64,000 nucleotides of DNA from assembly GCF_025548555.1 (NCBI RefSeq), contig NZ_JAJLPA010000002.1:166864-230863 (forward strand), written 5' to 3'. Position 1 is the first letter of the stretch. The number at the start of each line of letters is the position of its first letter. Below the pieces are notes generated by a model that was given only the letters and a program-made list of their open reading frames with translations, was not told the origin of the DNA and did not search any database. The position numbers were made by a program, and so were the translations under genes. Shown here in pieces: positions 1 to 9,096 of this stretch. Origin of the DNA: Sphingomonas sp. A2-49. Its GTDB lineage: Bacteria > Pseudomonadota > Alphaproteobacteria > Sphingomonadales > Sphingomonadaceae.

Positions 1-183
1 GAAATCCAGCGAGTCGGCCTTGAGTGCCTGGCTTTCGGCGATGAAGCCCCCCACCAGCTCGCATAGGCCGAAGCCGAGATTGAGAATCACAACGATGGCA
101 AGCGCACGGCGATAAGCCGGGTCATGCTGGGCGCGTTTCTCATCGCCATGACAGGCGCACGCGTCGGTTCGGATGTCGGTCAT
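1..183 (-). CDS. Cation diffusion facilitator, N-terminal part (cut by window edge)
   Basis: Only the first 61 codons are in the window; the gene runs off the left edge. The translation starts MTDIRTDACACHGDEKRAQHD and then enters a first membrane helix with the segment LCELVGGFIAESQALKADSLD, which matches the start of CDF metal/proton antiporters of the CzcD/DmeF type. The Cys/His-rich start could bind metal. It is divergent from the merR gene at 261, and a MerR-type promoter points at it, so metal-induced efflux of a divalent cation is the likely role. The metal cannot be told from this fragment. Confidence 0.8.
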   Translation of the reverse strand, partial: MTDIRTDACACHGDEKRAQHDPAYRRALAIVVILNLGFGLCELVGGFIAESQALKADSLDF

Positions 184-189
184 CCGGCT

Positions 190-220
190 TCCCTACAATC
201 TCCAGCTACTGTAGAAGCAA
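190..220 (-). promoter_or_regulatory. MerR-type promoter/operator for the CDF gene
   Basis: Read on the minus strand: a -35-like TTGCTT, a 19-bp spacer CTACAGTAGCTGGAGATTG, then a weak -10 TAGGGA. The long spacer with a dyad (CTACAG/CTGGAG) is the hallmark of promoters untwisted by MerR-family activators. It lies in the short divergent region between the CDF gene and merR, where such a regulator would act on both. Confidence 0.6.
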
Positions 221-260
221 GAGAAATGTGAACCGCTTCAGAAAGGATAATCAGATCGTG

Positions 261-659
261 ATGAAAATTGGTGAGCTGTCGCGCGCGACCGCGACGAAGG
301 TGACGACAATCCGCTTCTACGAGCAAATTGGACTGCTCGCGTCACCGGTGCGAACAGCTTCGGGACGACGTACCTATGCGGCTGATGACGTGGACCGGCT
401 GAACTTCGTTCGTAACGGGCGGAGGCTAGGCTTCACGATCGAGGAAGTCCGCTCGCTTCTCGCGCTCGCCGACCAACCGGAGCGTGACTGCGCGGCCGCG
501 GCGGAAATCGCGGCGCGCCATCTTATCGGTGTGGAGCACCGGCTGCGCCAGCTTTCGGCTTTACGCGAGGAATTAGCCGCCATGAGCGCAAGTGGCTGCT
601 GCGCCCGATCAATGATTGACTGCAAGGTCATTCAGGCAATAGCCCGACCGGCTAAATAG
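261..659 (+). CDS. MerR-family metal-responsive regulator
   Basis: A 132-residue MerR-type activator. The N-terminal winged helix reads MKIGELSRAT, then TTIRFYEQIGLL, then SGRRTYAADDVDRLNFV. The C-terminal dimerisation helix ends in a Cys-rich metal loop (SASGCCARSMIDCKVIQAI) with another Cys in PERDC, as in the PbrR/CadR/ZntR branch. I chose the ATG at 261 because the family starts at MKIGEL; a GTG at 228 would add 11 unsupported residues inside the promoter. Divergent from the CDF gene and just upstream of the P-type ATPase. It probably also controls the other MerR-type promoters at 4395, 5766 and 15358. The cognate metal (Pb, Cd or Zn) is inferred from the neighbours. Confidence 0.9.
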   Translation: MKIGELSRATATKVTTIRFYEQIGLLASPVRTASGRRTYAADDVDRLNFVRNGRRLGFTIEEVRSLLALADQPERDCAAAAEIAARHLIGVEHRLRQLSALREELAAMSASGCCARSMIDCKVIQAIARPAK

Positions 660-976
660 CTCCCGCGTTATTCGCCGCGGACCATGGGTGATGCCAATGT
701 AACGATTAATTTATGCTCTTGACCAGACTGGAGTCGTTTTGTCGCCATCAGCACTAAGAACTATTGGTGCGCGCTTCCTAAAACGATAATGATCTCTGAA
801 CTAGCTCGGTCGGGATCTCGATTTATTAGCCAGGCGAAAGGAATAGGATAGATTTGGCTGCTCTCCAGCCAAGGGTGCTAGCAACAAGCTGCAAGATCTT
901 CCGGAAGAGGGATCGGTACGCGACAGTTCGGACGCGGACGCCGAGCCACTGGCAATTTAGCTCTAAGCGAGGTGAT
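660..976. other. Intergenic region before the P-type ATPase
   Basis: No gene is seen in these 317 bases. A TTG-initiated extension of the ATPase frame from 854 exists but lacks family similarity. TTGACC at 719-724 followed by the small dyad GACT-gg-AGTC could belong to a promoter, but no -10 at MerR spacing follows. Confidence 0.4.
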
Positions 977-3900
977 ATGACAATGACAGATTCTCAAGAT
1001 GTCCAAGCTGGGTTGCCGCAATGGCGCTTCAAGATTGAAGGTCTCGATTGCCAGAACGAGGTCCGAACGCTGCGCGATGCGGTGGGTCCACTGATTGGTG
1101 AGGGAACCAACCTCGCCTTTGATACTGCTGACGGCTTTATGACGGTCGAGTCTGGCGGGTCGATCGATATTGCCGCCATCGAGCAAGCAGTCGCCACGAC
1201 CGGCATGCGTGCGCACCTGACTCCGGAACTGGCATCTCGATCGGCGGATGGTCCTTGGCTCTTTCAGATCGAAGGGCTGGACTGCGCGAATGAGGTCGCG
1301 AAGCTTAAACGCGAGATCGGCTCGCTGGTTGGAGGCGACACGTTCCTGTTCTTCGACACCACGCAGGGTCGCATGACCGTCGCGCGCCAAGCGCGCGCAA
1401 CGGTCGATGATATACTCGATCGTCTGATGTCGGCAGGCTTGCGAGGCACTATCCTCGGCGATCCCATGGTTGCTGCGTTGCTCTTTCGAATTCCAGAACT
1501 GCAAGCGCGGGACCAAGTCGCCGCACTGACCAAGGAGCTTGCGCCGCTTGTCGGCGAGGGCGCGCTCGCGTTTGACACCGAGACAGGCGCGCTGACCGTC
1601 CTGCCCAACGGCGCGGATCGAGCAGCCATCACGACGGCCATTGGCAACACCGGATTGCAGGCTTCATCAAAGAGCGAACCTTCGCAAGCGACACCGTCAC
1701 CGGCTTTGCACGCCCAACCGTCTGAAGTCTGCGGCTGCGAGCCGAGCGGGGCGGAGGCACTCTCGCCTCCCGTTCCAACACACATCGTCGGCGGAATGGT
1801 CTTTCGCATCCACGGCATGGATTGCGCCGACGAGATCGCGGCGTTGAAACGGGAAGTCGGTCCGATCGTAGGCGAGGAAGCCTTGTCCTTCGACCTGTTG
1901 AATGGCCGCATGGCAATCGGCCGAGCGCCCGATACAGAACTCGAAGCGCGGATCGAGAAAGCCGTCCAGCGCGCCGGTCTGCGCGCTGAGCCGTGGATCG
2001 AGGGCAGCACCAGCGACGCTTCGGTGGCCGACGACCGTCGGCGGCGACTTCAGACCTGGCTGACTAGCGCCAGCGGGGTCTTTTCAGCACTCGGCTTCGC
2101 GGCGCACGCATGGCTGGTTGGCGGCATCGTCGCGGCCTTCGAGGCGGGCGAGGCCGCCGCCGGATCGACACCGCTCATCAGCAAAATACTCTACACCCTC
2201 GCGATTTTGGCGGCTGTCCGCTACGTCGCGCCGAAGGCGTGGCTGTCGGCCAGACGGTTGCGTCCGGACATGAACCTGCTGATGATGATCGCGGTTGCGG
2301 GCGCGATCGGCATTGGAGCCTGGTTCGAAGCAGCGACAGTGTCCTTCTTCTTTGCGCTCGCGCTGGCGCTCGAAGCATGGAGCCTTGGCCGAGCACGACG
2401 CGCGGTCGCCGCGTTGATGGAGCTCGCGCCGCTAACAGCCCGCGTTCGGCACGAGGACGGAAGCGAACACGATGTGCCCGCCGGCGAGGTCGCAATGGGC
2501 GCGCACCTCGTCATACGGCCCGGAGAAAAGGTTCCGCTTGATGGAATCGTCTCAACCGGCGAAAGTGAGGTCAACCAGGCGCCAATCACCGGCGAGAGCG
2601 TTCCGGTCGCGAAGACCATCGGCGCGGAAGTGTTCGCGGGAACGATCAATGGGGAGGGAGTTCTCGACGTCCTCACGACAAAGGCTGCGAACGACACGAC
2701 GCTGGCGCAGATCATTCGGATGGTCGGGTCAGCCCAGAGCCGACGCGCACCGAGCGAGCAATGGGTCGAGAAATTCGCCCGGATATACACGCCCGTCGTC
2801 ATGGCGCTCGCCCTAGCCGTCTTCTTGGTTCCTCCGCTCGTTTTCGGCAGCGGATGGGAGACTTGGTTCTATCGCGCGCTAGTATTGCTGGTGATTGCTT
2901 GTCCCTGTGCGCTCGTCATCTCGACCCCGGTTACGATTGTCGCGGCGCTCGCGGGCGCCGCCAAGCAGGGCGTGCTAATCAAAGGCGGAACTTATCTTGA
3001 AACGCCGGCGAGGCTGCAAGCCATCGCCATGGACAAGACCGGCACGCTCACCAGGGGCGAACCTCAGGTCGTCGAGTTCCTGCCCTTCGACGGCCGCAGC
3101 GTGGCGGAGCTGCTAGGATTGGCGGCCGCGCTCGAAGCGCGGAGCGAACATCCGATTGCTCGCGCCATCCTTGCCAAGGCGACCGAGCAGGCGCTCACCT
3201 TTGTGCCCGCCGACGAGCTCAGGGCGATCATGGGTCGTGGAGTTACCGGCCTGGTCGACGGTCGCGACGCCTGGCTCGGCTCGCGCCGCTTTCTCGACGA
3301 GCGGACCGGCGGCGCTCAGGCGGCACTGGATCACGCCGACCGGCTGGCGAGTGCGGGGCGCACAATCGTCGCCGTCGGCCTCGATGACAAGGTACATGGT
3401 CTGATCGCGGTCGCCGACACGGTCAGGCCGGAAGCCAAGAGCATCGTGACGGCACTCCATCGCGCCGGCGTCAAGCATGTGGTGATGCTCACAGGCGACA
3501 ATCTGGCAACGGCGCAGGCGATCGCGATGCAGACCGGCATCGACGAGGTTAAAGCGGAATTGTTGCCCGGTGACAAAGTTGGTGCCGTCGAGGATCTCGT
3601 GCGGCGCTTCGGATCGGTCGCGATGGTCGGCGACGGCGTCAATGACGCGCCAGCCATGGGCCGCGCAAACCTTGGCATCGCAATGGGCGCCATGGGCAGC
3701 GACGCGGCGATCGAGACCGCGGACATCGCGCTTATGTCGGACGACCTCTCCAAGCTGCCCTGGCTGATCCGGCATTCGCGGGCGACGCTTGCTGTCGTAA
3801 GGCAAAACGTCGGTTTCTCGCTGGCGGTGAAGCTGCTCTTTTTGGCTCTGACGCTAATCGGCGTTGCATCGTTATGGGGTGCAATCGCCGCGGATGTCGG

Positions 3901-4000
3901 GGCCTCGCTGCTCGTGGTCCTGAACGGTCTCAGACTACTTCACAGAGGGCAGGGGCCGACCTTGCCAATATCTCCGACCGGCCTTCTCAAGCCTGCTTGA
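977..4000 (+). CDS. Heavy-metal P1B-type ATPase (Pb/Cd/Zn exporter) with four N-terminal HMA-like repeats
   Basis: About 1007 residues, longer than usual for CadA/ZntA/PbrA. Four HMA-like repeats start near residues 17, 94, 168 and 274. Instead of the normal CxxC they carry GLDCQNE, GLDCANE, ELQARDQ (no Cys) and GMDCADE, a Cys-x-x-Glu pattern. The core follows: ITGESVPV actuator loop, CPC transport motif (about residue 640), DKTGTLT phosphorylation site (about 685), SEHP, and GDGVNDAPAM hinge. It would pump divalent soft metal from the cytosol with ATP. The ATG at 977 follows the purine-rich GCGAGG; the 41 upstream codons are not family-like. Same strand as merR. Confidence 0.93.
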   Translation: MTMTDSQDVQAGLPQWRFKIEGLDCQNEVRTLRDAVGPLIGEGTNLAFDTADGFMTVESGGSIDIAAIEQAVATTGMRAHLTPELASRSADGPWLFQIEGLDCANEVAKLKREIGSLVGGDTFLFFDTTQGRMTVARQARATVDDILDRLMSAGLRGTILGDPMVAALLFRIPELQARDQVAALTKELAPLVGEGALAFDTETGALTVLPNGADRAAITTAIGNTGLQASSKSEPSQATPSPALHAQPSEVCGCEPSGAEALSPPVPTHIVGGMVFRIHGMDCADEIAALKREVGPIVGEEALSFDLLNGRMAIGRAPDTELEARIEKAVQRAGLRAEPWIEGSTSDASVADDRRRRLQTWLTSASGVFSALGFAAHAWLVGGIVAAFEAGEAAAGSTPLISKILYTLAILAAVRYVAPKAWLSARRLRPDMNLLMMIAVAGAIGIGAWFEAATVSFFFALALALEAWSLGRARRAVAALMELAPLTARVRHEDGSEHDVPAGEVAMGAHLVIRPGEKVPLDGIVSTGESEVNQAPITGESVPVAKTIGAEVFAGTINGEGVLDVLTTKAANDTTLAQIIRMVGSAQSRRAPSEQWVEKFARIYTPVVMALALAVFLVPPLVFGSGWETWFYRALVLLVIACPCALVISTPVTIVAALAGAAKQGVLIKGGTYLETPARLQAIAMDKTGTLTRGEPQVVEFLPFDGRSVAELLGLAAALEARSEHPIARAILAKATEQALTFVPADELRAIMGRGVTGLVDGRDAWLGSRRFLDERTGGAQAALDHADRLASAGRTIVAVGLDDKVHGLIAVADTVRPEAKSIVTALHRAGVKHVVMLTGDNLATAQAIAMQTGIDEVKAELLPGDKVGAVEDLVRRFGSVAMVGDGVNDAPAMGRANLGIAMGAMGSDAAIETADIALMSDDLSKLPWLIRHSRATLAVVRQNVGFSLAVKLLFLALTLIGVASLWGAIAADVGASLLVVLNGLRLLHRGQGPTLPISPTGLLKPA

Positions 4001-4394
4001 TCAACTTTCACCCGACCAGTGATATTTTGGGCTTGAAGCAAATTCTTAGAGGCCGCCTGTGCGCAACTCCGACGAAGACCATGAACGCGATCCGTCGGAC
4101 GCTCTTGTCACGCTCTTGTCACGCTCTTTCGCTCGATAGGTATATTGTTGGGTCCGGCGCCAGCGGCTGCAGTCGGTACCGAGCTCAAAATATCCCGAAG
4201 AGAAGGTTGGGCACGCCTCAGTGGTTCTCGACGTCGTGGCGGCGTACATCATCGGGCATGATATTCAGATCGACTCTGGTATCGGAACACGTGCAGCTGG
4301 CACAAAGCATCCTTATCCCTTCCTTGCGGCGGGCTCCTCGAAGTGCTTCTAATCGCTCGACCCGTTACAAGGCGTCTCGTATGTAGTTCGGGGC
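4001..4394. other. Non-coding stretch with a short tandem repeat
   Basis: No gene is recognised in about 390 bases between the ATPase and the next promoter. ACGCTCTTGTC occurs twice in tandem at 4099-4120 and a partial third copy follows to about 4130. Short open frames here (for example around 4200-4350) match no family I know and may be relics. Confidence 0.4.
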
Positions 4395-4425
4395 TTGATC
4401 CTCTAGTAGCTGCAGCATGTAACTA
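4395..4425 (+). promoter_or_regulatory. MerR-type promoter for the protease gene
   Basis: TTGATC (4395-4400), a 19-bp spacer containing CTCTAGTAGCTGCAG, then TAACTA (4420-4425). Spacing and the CTCTAGTAGCTG dyad match the sites at 5766 and 15358 and the known layout of PbrR/CadR-controlled promoters. Confidence 0.6.
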
Positions 4426-4489
4426 GAGCTCAACCCTCTCTGCAAATCGGTGAGAATCGATTGGAAATTTGGTGGAAAACAGAACTGAA

Positions 4490-5707
4490 ATGGAGACTAG
4501 CCGGTGCATCGCTCGGCGCTCGGCACTTAAGTATATCGGTGCTGGTCTCATCGTAACGAGCAATCCGCCTCCGCTGTGGGCGGCAAGGACCGAGAGCCGC
4601 GAGTCTTGGGCTGGCTTTGCCACGCCCCCAATCTGGCGTCCCCTGGAGGTCGGGACCGGCGACCTGCTGATCGTGCCGGCCAAGATGTCCGGCGTAGCGA
4701 TCGAGGCGGTGCTCGACAGCGGGAGCGGCGCGTCCATCATCAGCAAGCCGCTTGCTGCAAAGCTCGGAATGTCGAACCTGGAGCCGCGACGGATCAACGG
4801 CCTGAGCGGCAAGGCTCCAGTCGGACTGGTCCGCAATGTCGAAGTTGTGCTTGGCGGACAAGCGCGTGTCCTGCCTTTTGCGGTTGTAGCCGATCTCGGG
4901 GCGATTTCCGCCGCGTTCGGACGCCCTGTCGATATGTTGCTCGGGGCGGATGTTCTTGCCGGTGGCTGCGTGGCGCTCGATTTCGCAACGCGACGGTTCG
5001 CATTCGAGAAGCCCGCCAGCTTCGTGGCGGGACCGGAATGGACGGCACTTCCGCTCGGGCACGGTGCCAAACAGGAATTGTTCGTGCTCGCGTCCATCGC
5101 CGGTCTCGACCCGGTGCCGCTGATGCTCGATTTTGGGAGTTCGTCGGCGCTGATCCTCTCCTCCTCCTATATCGAGGCTCACTCCCTTCTTGCGGGCAAG
5201 ACCGTCTCTACCGCCGCCCTTGGCGGGGTCGAGGGGGTGCAAATCGTCAAGCCGTTTACCGCCGACAAGGTAAGCCTGGGCGCGCTCTCGATCGCCGCGG
5301 TTCCGGCGCTTGCACTTGATCGTTGGACCTCTGCAAGCACACTGGGCAATATCGGTCTGCCGCTCCTGGGCCAATTCGACATCGTGCTCGATGTTTCGCA
5401 AGGGTGGTTGTGGCTACGGTCCGCACCGCCTCGGGCACGATTGCCAATGTTGAAGGATCGAAGCGGCCTGGGTCTCGCCGCCTCCGCAACTGAACTGACC
5501 GTCGTACATGTGGCATCCGGCAGTCCCGCGGCTCAAGCGGGCTGGGGTGTTGGCGAGCACGTCGTAGCCGTGAACGGTCGTCCCATCGACGGCTCCTATA
5601 CGCGGGGACTGCTTTGGCAGTGGCGCTACGGCCAAGCAGGAACTCGGGTGACGCTCAAGCTCGCGGACGGGACGACGCGGGTGCTCAAGCTCGCCGACTA
5701 TTACTGA
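4490..5707 (+). CDS. Exported retropepsin-like aspartyl protease with C-terminal PDZ domain
   Basis: About 405 residues. The start has RRSALKYIGAGL followed by a hydrophobic stretch and PLWAA, which looks like a Tat-type signal. Two pepsin-like lobes follow: AVLDSGSGASIIS (about residue 75, the catalytic DSG) and LMLDFGSSSALILSS (about 215, a degenerate DFG). The last 100 residues form a PDZ domain (VHVASGSPAAQAGWGVGEHV). It is preceded by a MerR-type promoter, so it is probably metal induced and acts in the periplasm, perhaps on metal-damaged or metal-binding proteins. That role is inference. An upstream TTG at 4469 is an alternative start. Confidence 0.8.
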   Translation: METSRCIARRSALKYIGAGLIVTSNPPPLWAARTESRESWAGFATPPIWRPLEVGTGDLLIVPAKMSGVAIEAVLDSGSGASIISKPLAAKLGMSNLEPRRINGLSGKAPVGLVRNVEVVLGGQARVLPFAVVADLGAISAAFGRPVDMLLGADVLAGGCVALDFATRRFAFEKPASFVAGPEWTALPLGHGAKQELFVLASIAGLDPVPLMLDFGSSSALILSSSYIEAHSLLAGKTVSTAALGGVEGVQIVKPFTADKVSLGALSIAAVPALALDRWTSASTLGNIGLPLLGQFDIVLDVSQGWLWLRSAPPRARLPMLKDRSGLGLAASATELTVVHVASGSPAAQAGWGVGEHVVAVNGRPIDGSYTRGLLWQWRYGQAGTRVTLKLADGTTRVLKLADYY

Positions 5708-5765
5708 GAAGTCAGTCTGCGGCCACGGATTTAGCAGATGCTAATGCGAGCGGGTCGCAAATCGC

Positions 5766-5796
5766 TTGACCCTCTACCTGCTAGAGGTTGTAGGAC
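5766..5796 (+). promoter_or_regulatory. MerR-type promoter for the pbrT-like gene
   Basis: TTGACC (5766-5771), 19-bp spacer with the dyad CCTCTAC-ctg-CTAGAGG, then TAGGAC (5791-5796). Transcription would begin near 5803, which argues against the ATG at 5803 as translation start and for the one at 5857. Confidence 0.7.
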
Positions 5797-5856
5797 GATC
5801 GTATGTTCTCGTTCTACCCAAGCCCTGCCGCGAGTCCCTGCGCACGCGCGCAGGCT

Positions 5857-7821
5857 ATGATCCGCCGTCCGATGATGCGCCTTTTGGCACACGCACTAGC
5901 TATTTTGCTCGGCGTCTTAGCCCCGGCCACCCTCCGGGCCGAGCCGGCCGCCAATCCCAACGATGTGCAAACCGCATGGCGACTGCTCGACTATCTGGCG
6001 GTCGATTATGGCGGCGCGGTGGAGGGCGGCCGGATCAAGAACACCACCGAATATGCCGAGATGACGGAATTCGCGCACTCCGTATCGTCGCGGCTCGCCA
6101 CGCTCCCGCCCAAGACTCAGCGTTCAGCGCTGCTCGCCGGCGCGGCGCGCCTGCAAGGCGTGATTGCCCGCAAGGGCACGCCGCAAGAGGTTGCGGCGCT
6201 TGCGCACGGGTTGGCGGTCGATCTGCTCCAAGCCTATCCCGTGCCGCTCGCGCCTGCTTCCCCTCCTGACTTTGCGCGGGGTGCGGCCCTGTTCGGATCG
6301 ACCTGCGCTGCGTGCCACGGTGCGACAGGGAACGGGCATGGGCCGGACGCGGCGAAACTCACCACGCCGCCAATTGCGTTCACGGACGCCGAGCGCGCGC
6401 GCCAGCGGAGCGTGTTCGCGCTCTATCAGGCCATCACTCAAGGCATCGACGGAACGGCGATGCAGAGCTTCTCCGATCTGCCAAACCAGGACCGCTGGGC
6501 GCTCGCATTTCGCGCCGGCAGCTTTGCTGTGACTGACGAACAGGCGCGCGAAGGTGAGCGGCTGTGGAAGGCCGACCCTTCACTCCACAAGCGGGTGCCG
6601 GACCTGAAGACGCTCGTCGGGCTCACCCCCGCCGAGCTGGCGGATAGCATCGGCGAGAAGCGCGCGCTGGCTGTCATGGGTTTTCTGCGCCGTCACCCGG
6701 AAGCTGTGGTCGAACAAAGGCCGGCGTCGCTATCGCTCGTCCGCCAAAAACTCGCGGCAAGCGTAGATGCCGCCCGCAAAGGTGATCCCCGTGCCGCCAA
6801 GGAACTGGCGCTGTCGGCCTATCTCGACGGTTTTGAAGCGATTGAGCCAACGCTAGGGGCACGCGACGCGACGCTGCTCACCCGGATCGAAGGCGCGATG
6901 GGAGAGTATCGCGCCGCCGTAGATCAAGGTGCGGCGCTTGATGATCTGGAGAACCGCGCCCTCGTGCTGAACGGGTTGTTTGACGATGCCGAGGCGGCGT
7001 TGGCCCCCGGCGCATCCAGCGCCGCCTCGACGTTCCTCGGCGCGTTCACGATCCTGCTGCGCGAGGGTCTGGAAGCTCTGCTCATCGTGGTCGCCATGAT
7101 CGCGTTCCTCCGCAAGGCGGAGCGGTCTGAAGTCCTGCCCTATGTGCATGGGGGTTGGGCCGCGGCGATCGTCGCGGGCCTGCTGACCTGGGTGGTCGCC
7201 ACCTACGCGATCGGAATCAGCGGCGCGAGTCGGGAGCTGACGGAAGGGTTCGGATCGCTGTTCGCGGCCGTGGTCCTGCTCTCGGTCGGAATCTGGATGC
7301 ACGGCAAGGCGCAGGCCGATCAGTGGCAACGCTATATCCGGGCGAAAATGACGCACGCGCTGTCGGGGCGTTCGGCTTGGTTCCTGTTCGGACTCGCGTT
7401 CCTAGTGGTCTATCGTGAGGTGTTCGAGACGATCCTGTTCTATGCGGCGCTGTGGACCCAAGGGAGTGGCGGCGCGCTTTTGGCTGGTGCCGGGGTGGCC
7501 GTCGCGATGCTCGGCGTGATCGCCCGGGCGATGCTGCGCTACAGCCGACAACTCCCGATCGCCAAAGTGTTCGCTTATAGCTCGTGGCTGATGGCGGGCC
7601 TGACCGTCGTACTCGCCGGTAAGGGAGTCGCGGCGTTACAAGAAGCGGACATCGTTGCCATTTCCCCGATCGCAGACCTACCCCGCCTTTCGATGCTGGG
7701 CCTGTTTCCGACCTGGCAGTCCATCGCCGCCCAGCTTTTGATGGCGGTAGCAATCGTCGTGGGCTTCTCACTCAACCGACTTAAGGGATTGCGCCCCCTT
7801 AACCCCGCGCCTGCTGAATGA
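5857..7821 (+). CDS. pbrT: Cytochrome c-FTR1 fusion permease, PbrT-like metal (Pb/Fe) uptake protein
   Basis: About 654 residues. A signal peptide (MIRRPMMRLLAHALAILLGVL) is followed by a periplasmic domain with a c-type heme motif CAACH (about residue 149). The C-terminal half is an FTR1-type permease with two REXXE motifs, REGLEALLIV and REVFETILF, spread over about seven helices. The same architecture is found in PbrT of lead-resistance operons and in EfeU-like iron permeases. It sits between a MerR promoter and the uppP gene, as in pbr loci, so lead or iron uptake is likely; iron alone cannot be excluded. The start at 5857 fits the promoter position and signal peptide. Confidence 0.85.
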   Translation: MIRRPMMRLLAHALAILLGVLAPATLRAEPAANPNDVQTAWRLLDYLAVDYGGAVEGGRIKNTTEYAEMTEFAHSVSSRLATLPPKTQRSALLAGAARLQGVIARKGTPQEVAALAHGLAVDLLQAYPVPLAPASPPDFARGAALFGSTCAACHGATGNGHGPDAAKLTTPPIAFTDAERARQRSVFALYQAITQGIDGTAMQSFSDLPNQDRWALAFRAGSFAVTDEQAREGERLWKADPSLHKRVPDLKTLVGLTPAELADSIGEKRALAVMGFLRRHPEAVVEQRPASLSLVRQKLAASVDAARKGDPRAAKELALSAYLDGFEAIEPTLGARDATLLTRIEGAMGEYRAAVDQGAALDDLENRALVLNGLFDDAEAALAPGASSAASTFLGAFTILLREGLEALLIVVAMIAFLRKAERSEVLPYVHGGWAAAIVAGLLTWVVATYAIGISGASRELTEGFGSLFAAVVLLSVGIWMHGKAQADQWQRYIRAKMTHALSGRSAWFLFGLAFLVVYREVFETILFYAALWTQGSGGALLAGAGVAVAMLGVIARAMLRYSRQLPIAKVFAYSSWLMAGLTVVLAGKGVAALQEADIVAISPIADLPRLSMLGLFPTWQSIAAQLLMAVAIVVGFSLNRLKGLRPLNPAPAE

Positions 7822-7872
7822 CGTTAGCGACCGCTCTATGTTGATTGAACGACCAATAAAGGCGCGTATCCG

Positions 7873-8745
7873 ATGACGGCTGCGTGCTCCTCTGGCGCGG
7901 ATACCAGCTTCGTGTCGCTTGGCTACATCAAGGTGGCGTGGCTGGGAGTGGTCCAAGGAATAACCGAACTCCTCCCGATTTCCTCAACCGCTCACATGCG
8001 GATCGTGCCGGCACTGTTGGGCTGGCACGATCCTGGCACCGCCTTCTCGGCGGCGATGCAGCTTGCAGCGCTAGTGGCCGTGATCAGCTACTTCCGGCAG
8101 GACGTCGCCCGGCTGGCAACCGGCTCTGTCTCCGCGATCATGCAGCGAAAATTCCACGATGCAGAACTCCGGCTGTCTCTCTGGATTGGACTTGGCACGC
8201 TCCCGATCCTGTTTGCCGGAGCTGCGCTTAGCCCTGTCCTCAATCGATGTGCGTCGCCGCTTCGAAGTCTTACCGTAATCGGCTGGGCCTGCATCGGAAT
8301 GGCGTGCGTGATGGCGCTGGCGGAGATCAGCGCTCGGCATCGCCGTACGGTCGAGAATGCGTCCCTTAGAGACGCGTTTTTGGTTGGTCTTGCTCAGGTT
8401 GGCGCCCTGATCCCTGGTGTTTCGCGGTCTGGTTCGACCTTGAGTGCTGCGTTGGCGCTGGGATTTAAGCGTGAGGAAGCCGCGCGCTTCTCCTTTTTGC
8501 TCGGCATTCCAGCGATCGCCCTTGCCGGACTTAAGGAGCTGTGGGAACTTCATCGCGCAGGGCTCGACGTGCATGGCTGGTCAGTGCTGGCCGTTGGCCT
8601 GCTCACCGCCTCGATTGCCGCCTTCGCTGCAATTTGGGCATTGATGAGCGTTCTCGAGCGATTCTCGGCCTGGCCTTTTGTGATATATCGCGGCGTCCTG
8701 GGTATCTTTCTGCTTGTCATGATAGCACGAGGATCCCTGGGCTGA
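7873..8745 (+). CDS. uppP: Undecaprenyl-diphosphate phosphatase (BacA/UppP family, PbrB-like)
   Basis: 290 residues, mostly membrane helices. Both family signatures are present: QGITELLPISSTAHM near residue 27 and PGVSRSGSTLSA near residue 181, which form the active site that removes phosphate from undecaprenyl pyrophosphate. In lead-resistance loci this enzyme (PbrB) releases phosphate that precipitates exported Pb(II). The position 50 bases after the pbrT-like gene, in the same direction and probably the same transcript, supports that role over housekeeping cell-wall recycling. Confidence 0.92.
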   Translation: MTAACSSGADTSFVSLGYIKVAWLGVVQGITELLPISSTAHMRIVPALLGWHDPGTAFSAAMQLAALVAVISYFRQDVARLATGSVSAIMQRKFHDAELRLSLWIGLGTLPILFAGAALSPVLNRCASPLRSLTVIGWACIGMACVMALAEISARHRRTVENASLRDAFLVGLAQVGALIPGVSRSGSTLSAALALGFKREEAARFSFLLGIPAIALAGLKELWELHRAGLDVHGWSVLAVGLLTASIAAFAAIWALMSVLERFSAWPFVIYRGVLGIFLLVMIARGSLG

Positions 8746-9096
8746 CGCGATCGGCCTAGGTGTTGACGCGCCAATCTGGGGTCAGCCGGGAGCGATTTAT
8801 CAGTTTGCAAGCAGATCGTACGCGACGGAGTAGGAAAAGCTTGTAGCTTGCCTGACGCTGCTTCGATAAGCTGGTGTACTCGATTGACTGCGGTGCGGGC
8901 GAGGGTACTCGATCACAACGCGGGGTCTTATAAGCTTGAGCTGCAGCTTTGCGGCACACCTCCATCAATCCGCCACTGGCGGTCAACATTCTGTCCCCAT
9001 CGATAAGCCTGTCCGCTTACGCCGTTTCGTGATTATCAGATGCGAGCGCTGACGAACTCCTGAGGCCGACCACGTCGTAAACAGATCATCCGGAAA
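8746..9096. other. Intergenic region
   Basis: About 350 bases with no supported gene. TTGACGCGCC at 8762 and GGGGTCAG about 12 bases later form a small TGAC/GTCA dyad of unknown meaning. Confidence 0.3.

Noticed and set aside
878..1516. Long open frame opposite the P-type ATPase
   Set aside because: It is the antisense of HMA repeats in high-GC DNA, with no family features or ribosome site.
4099..4130. Tandem ACGCTCTTGTC as a possible CRISPR or iteron array
   Set aside because: Only two full units without spacers; too short for CRISPR or a replication iteron.
8762..8785. TTGACGCGCC...GGGGTCAG as another MerR promoter
   Set aside because: The dyad arms and a -10 at 19-bp spacing are missing.
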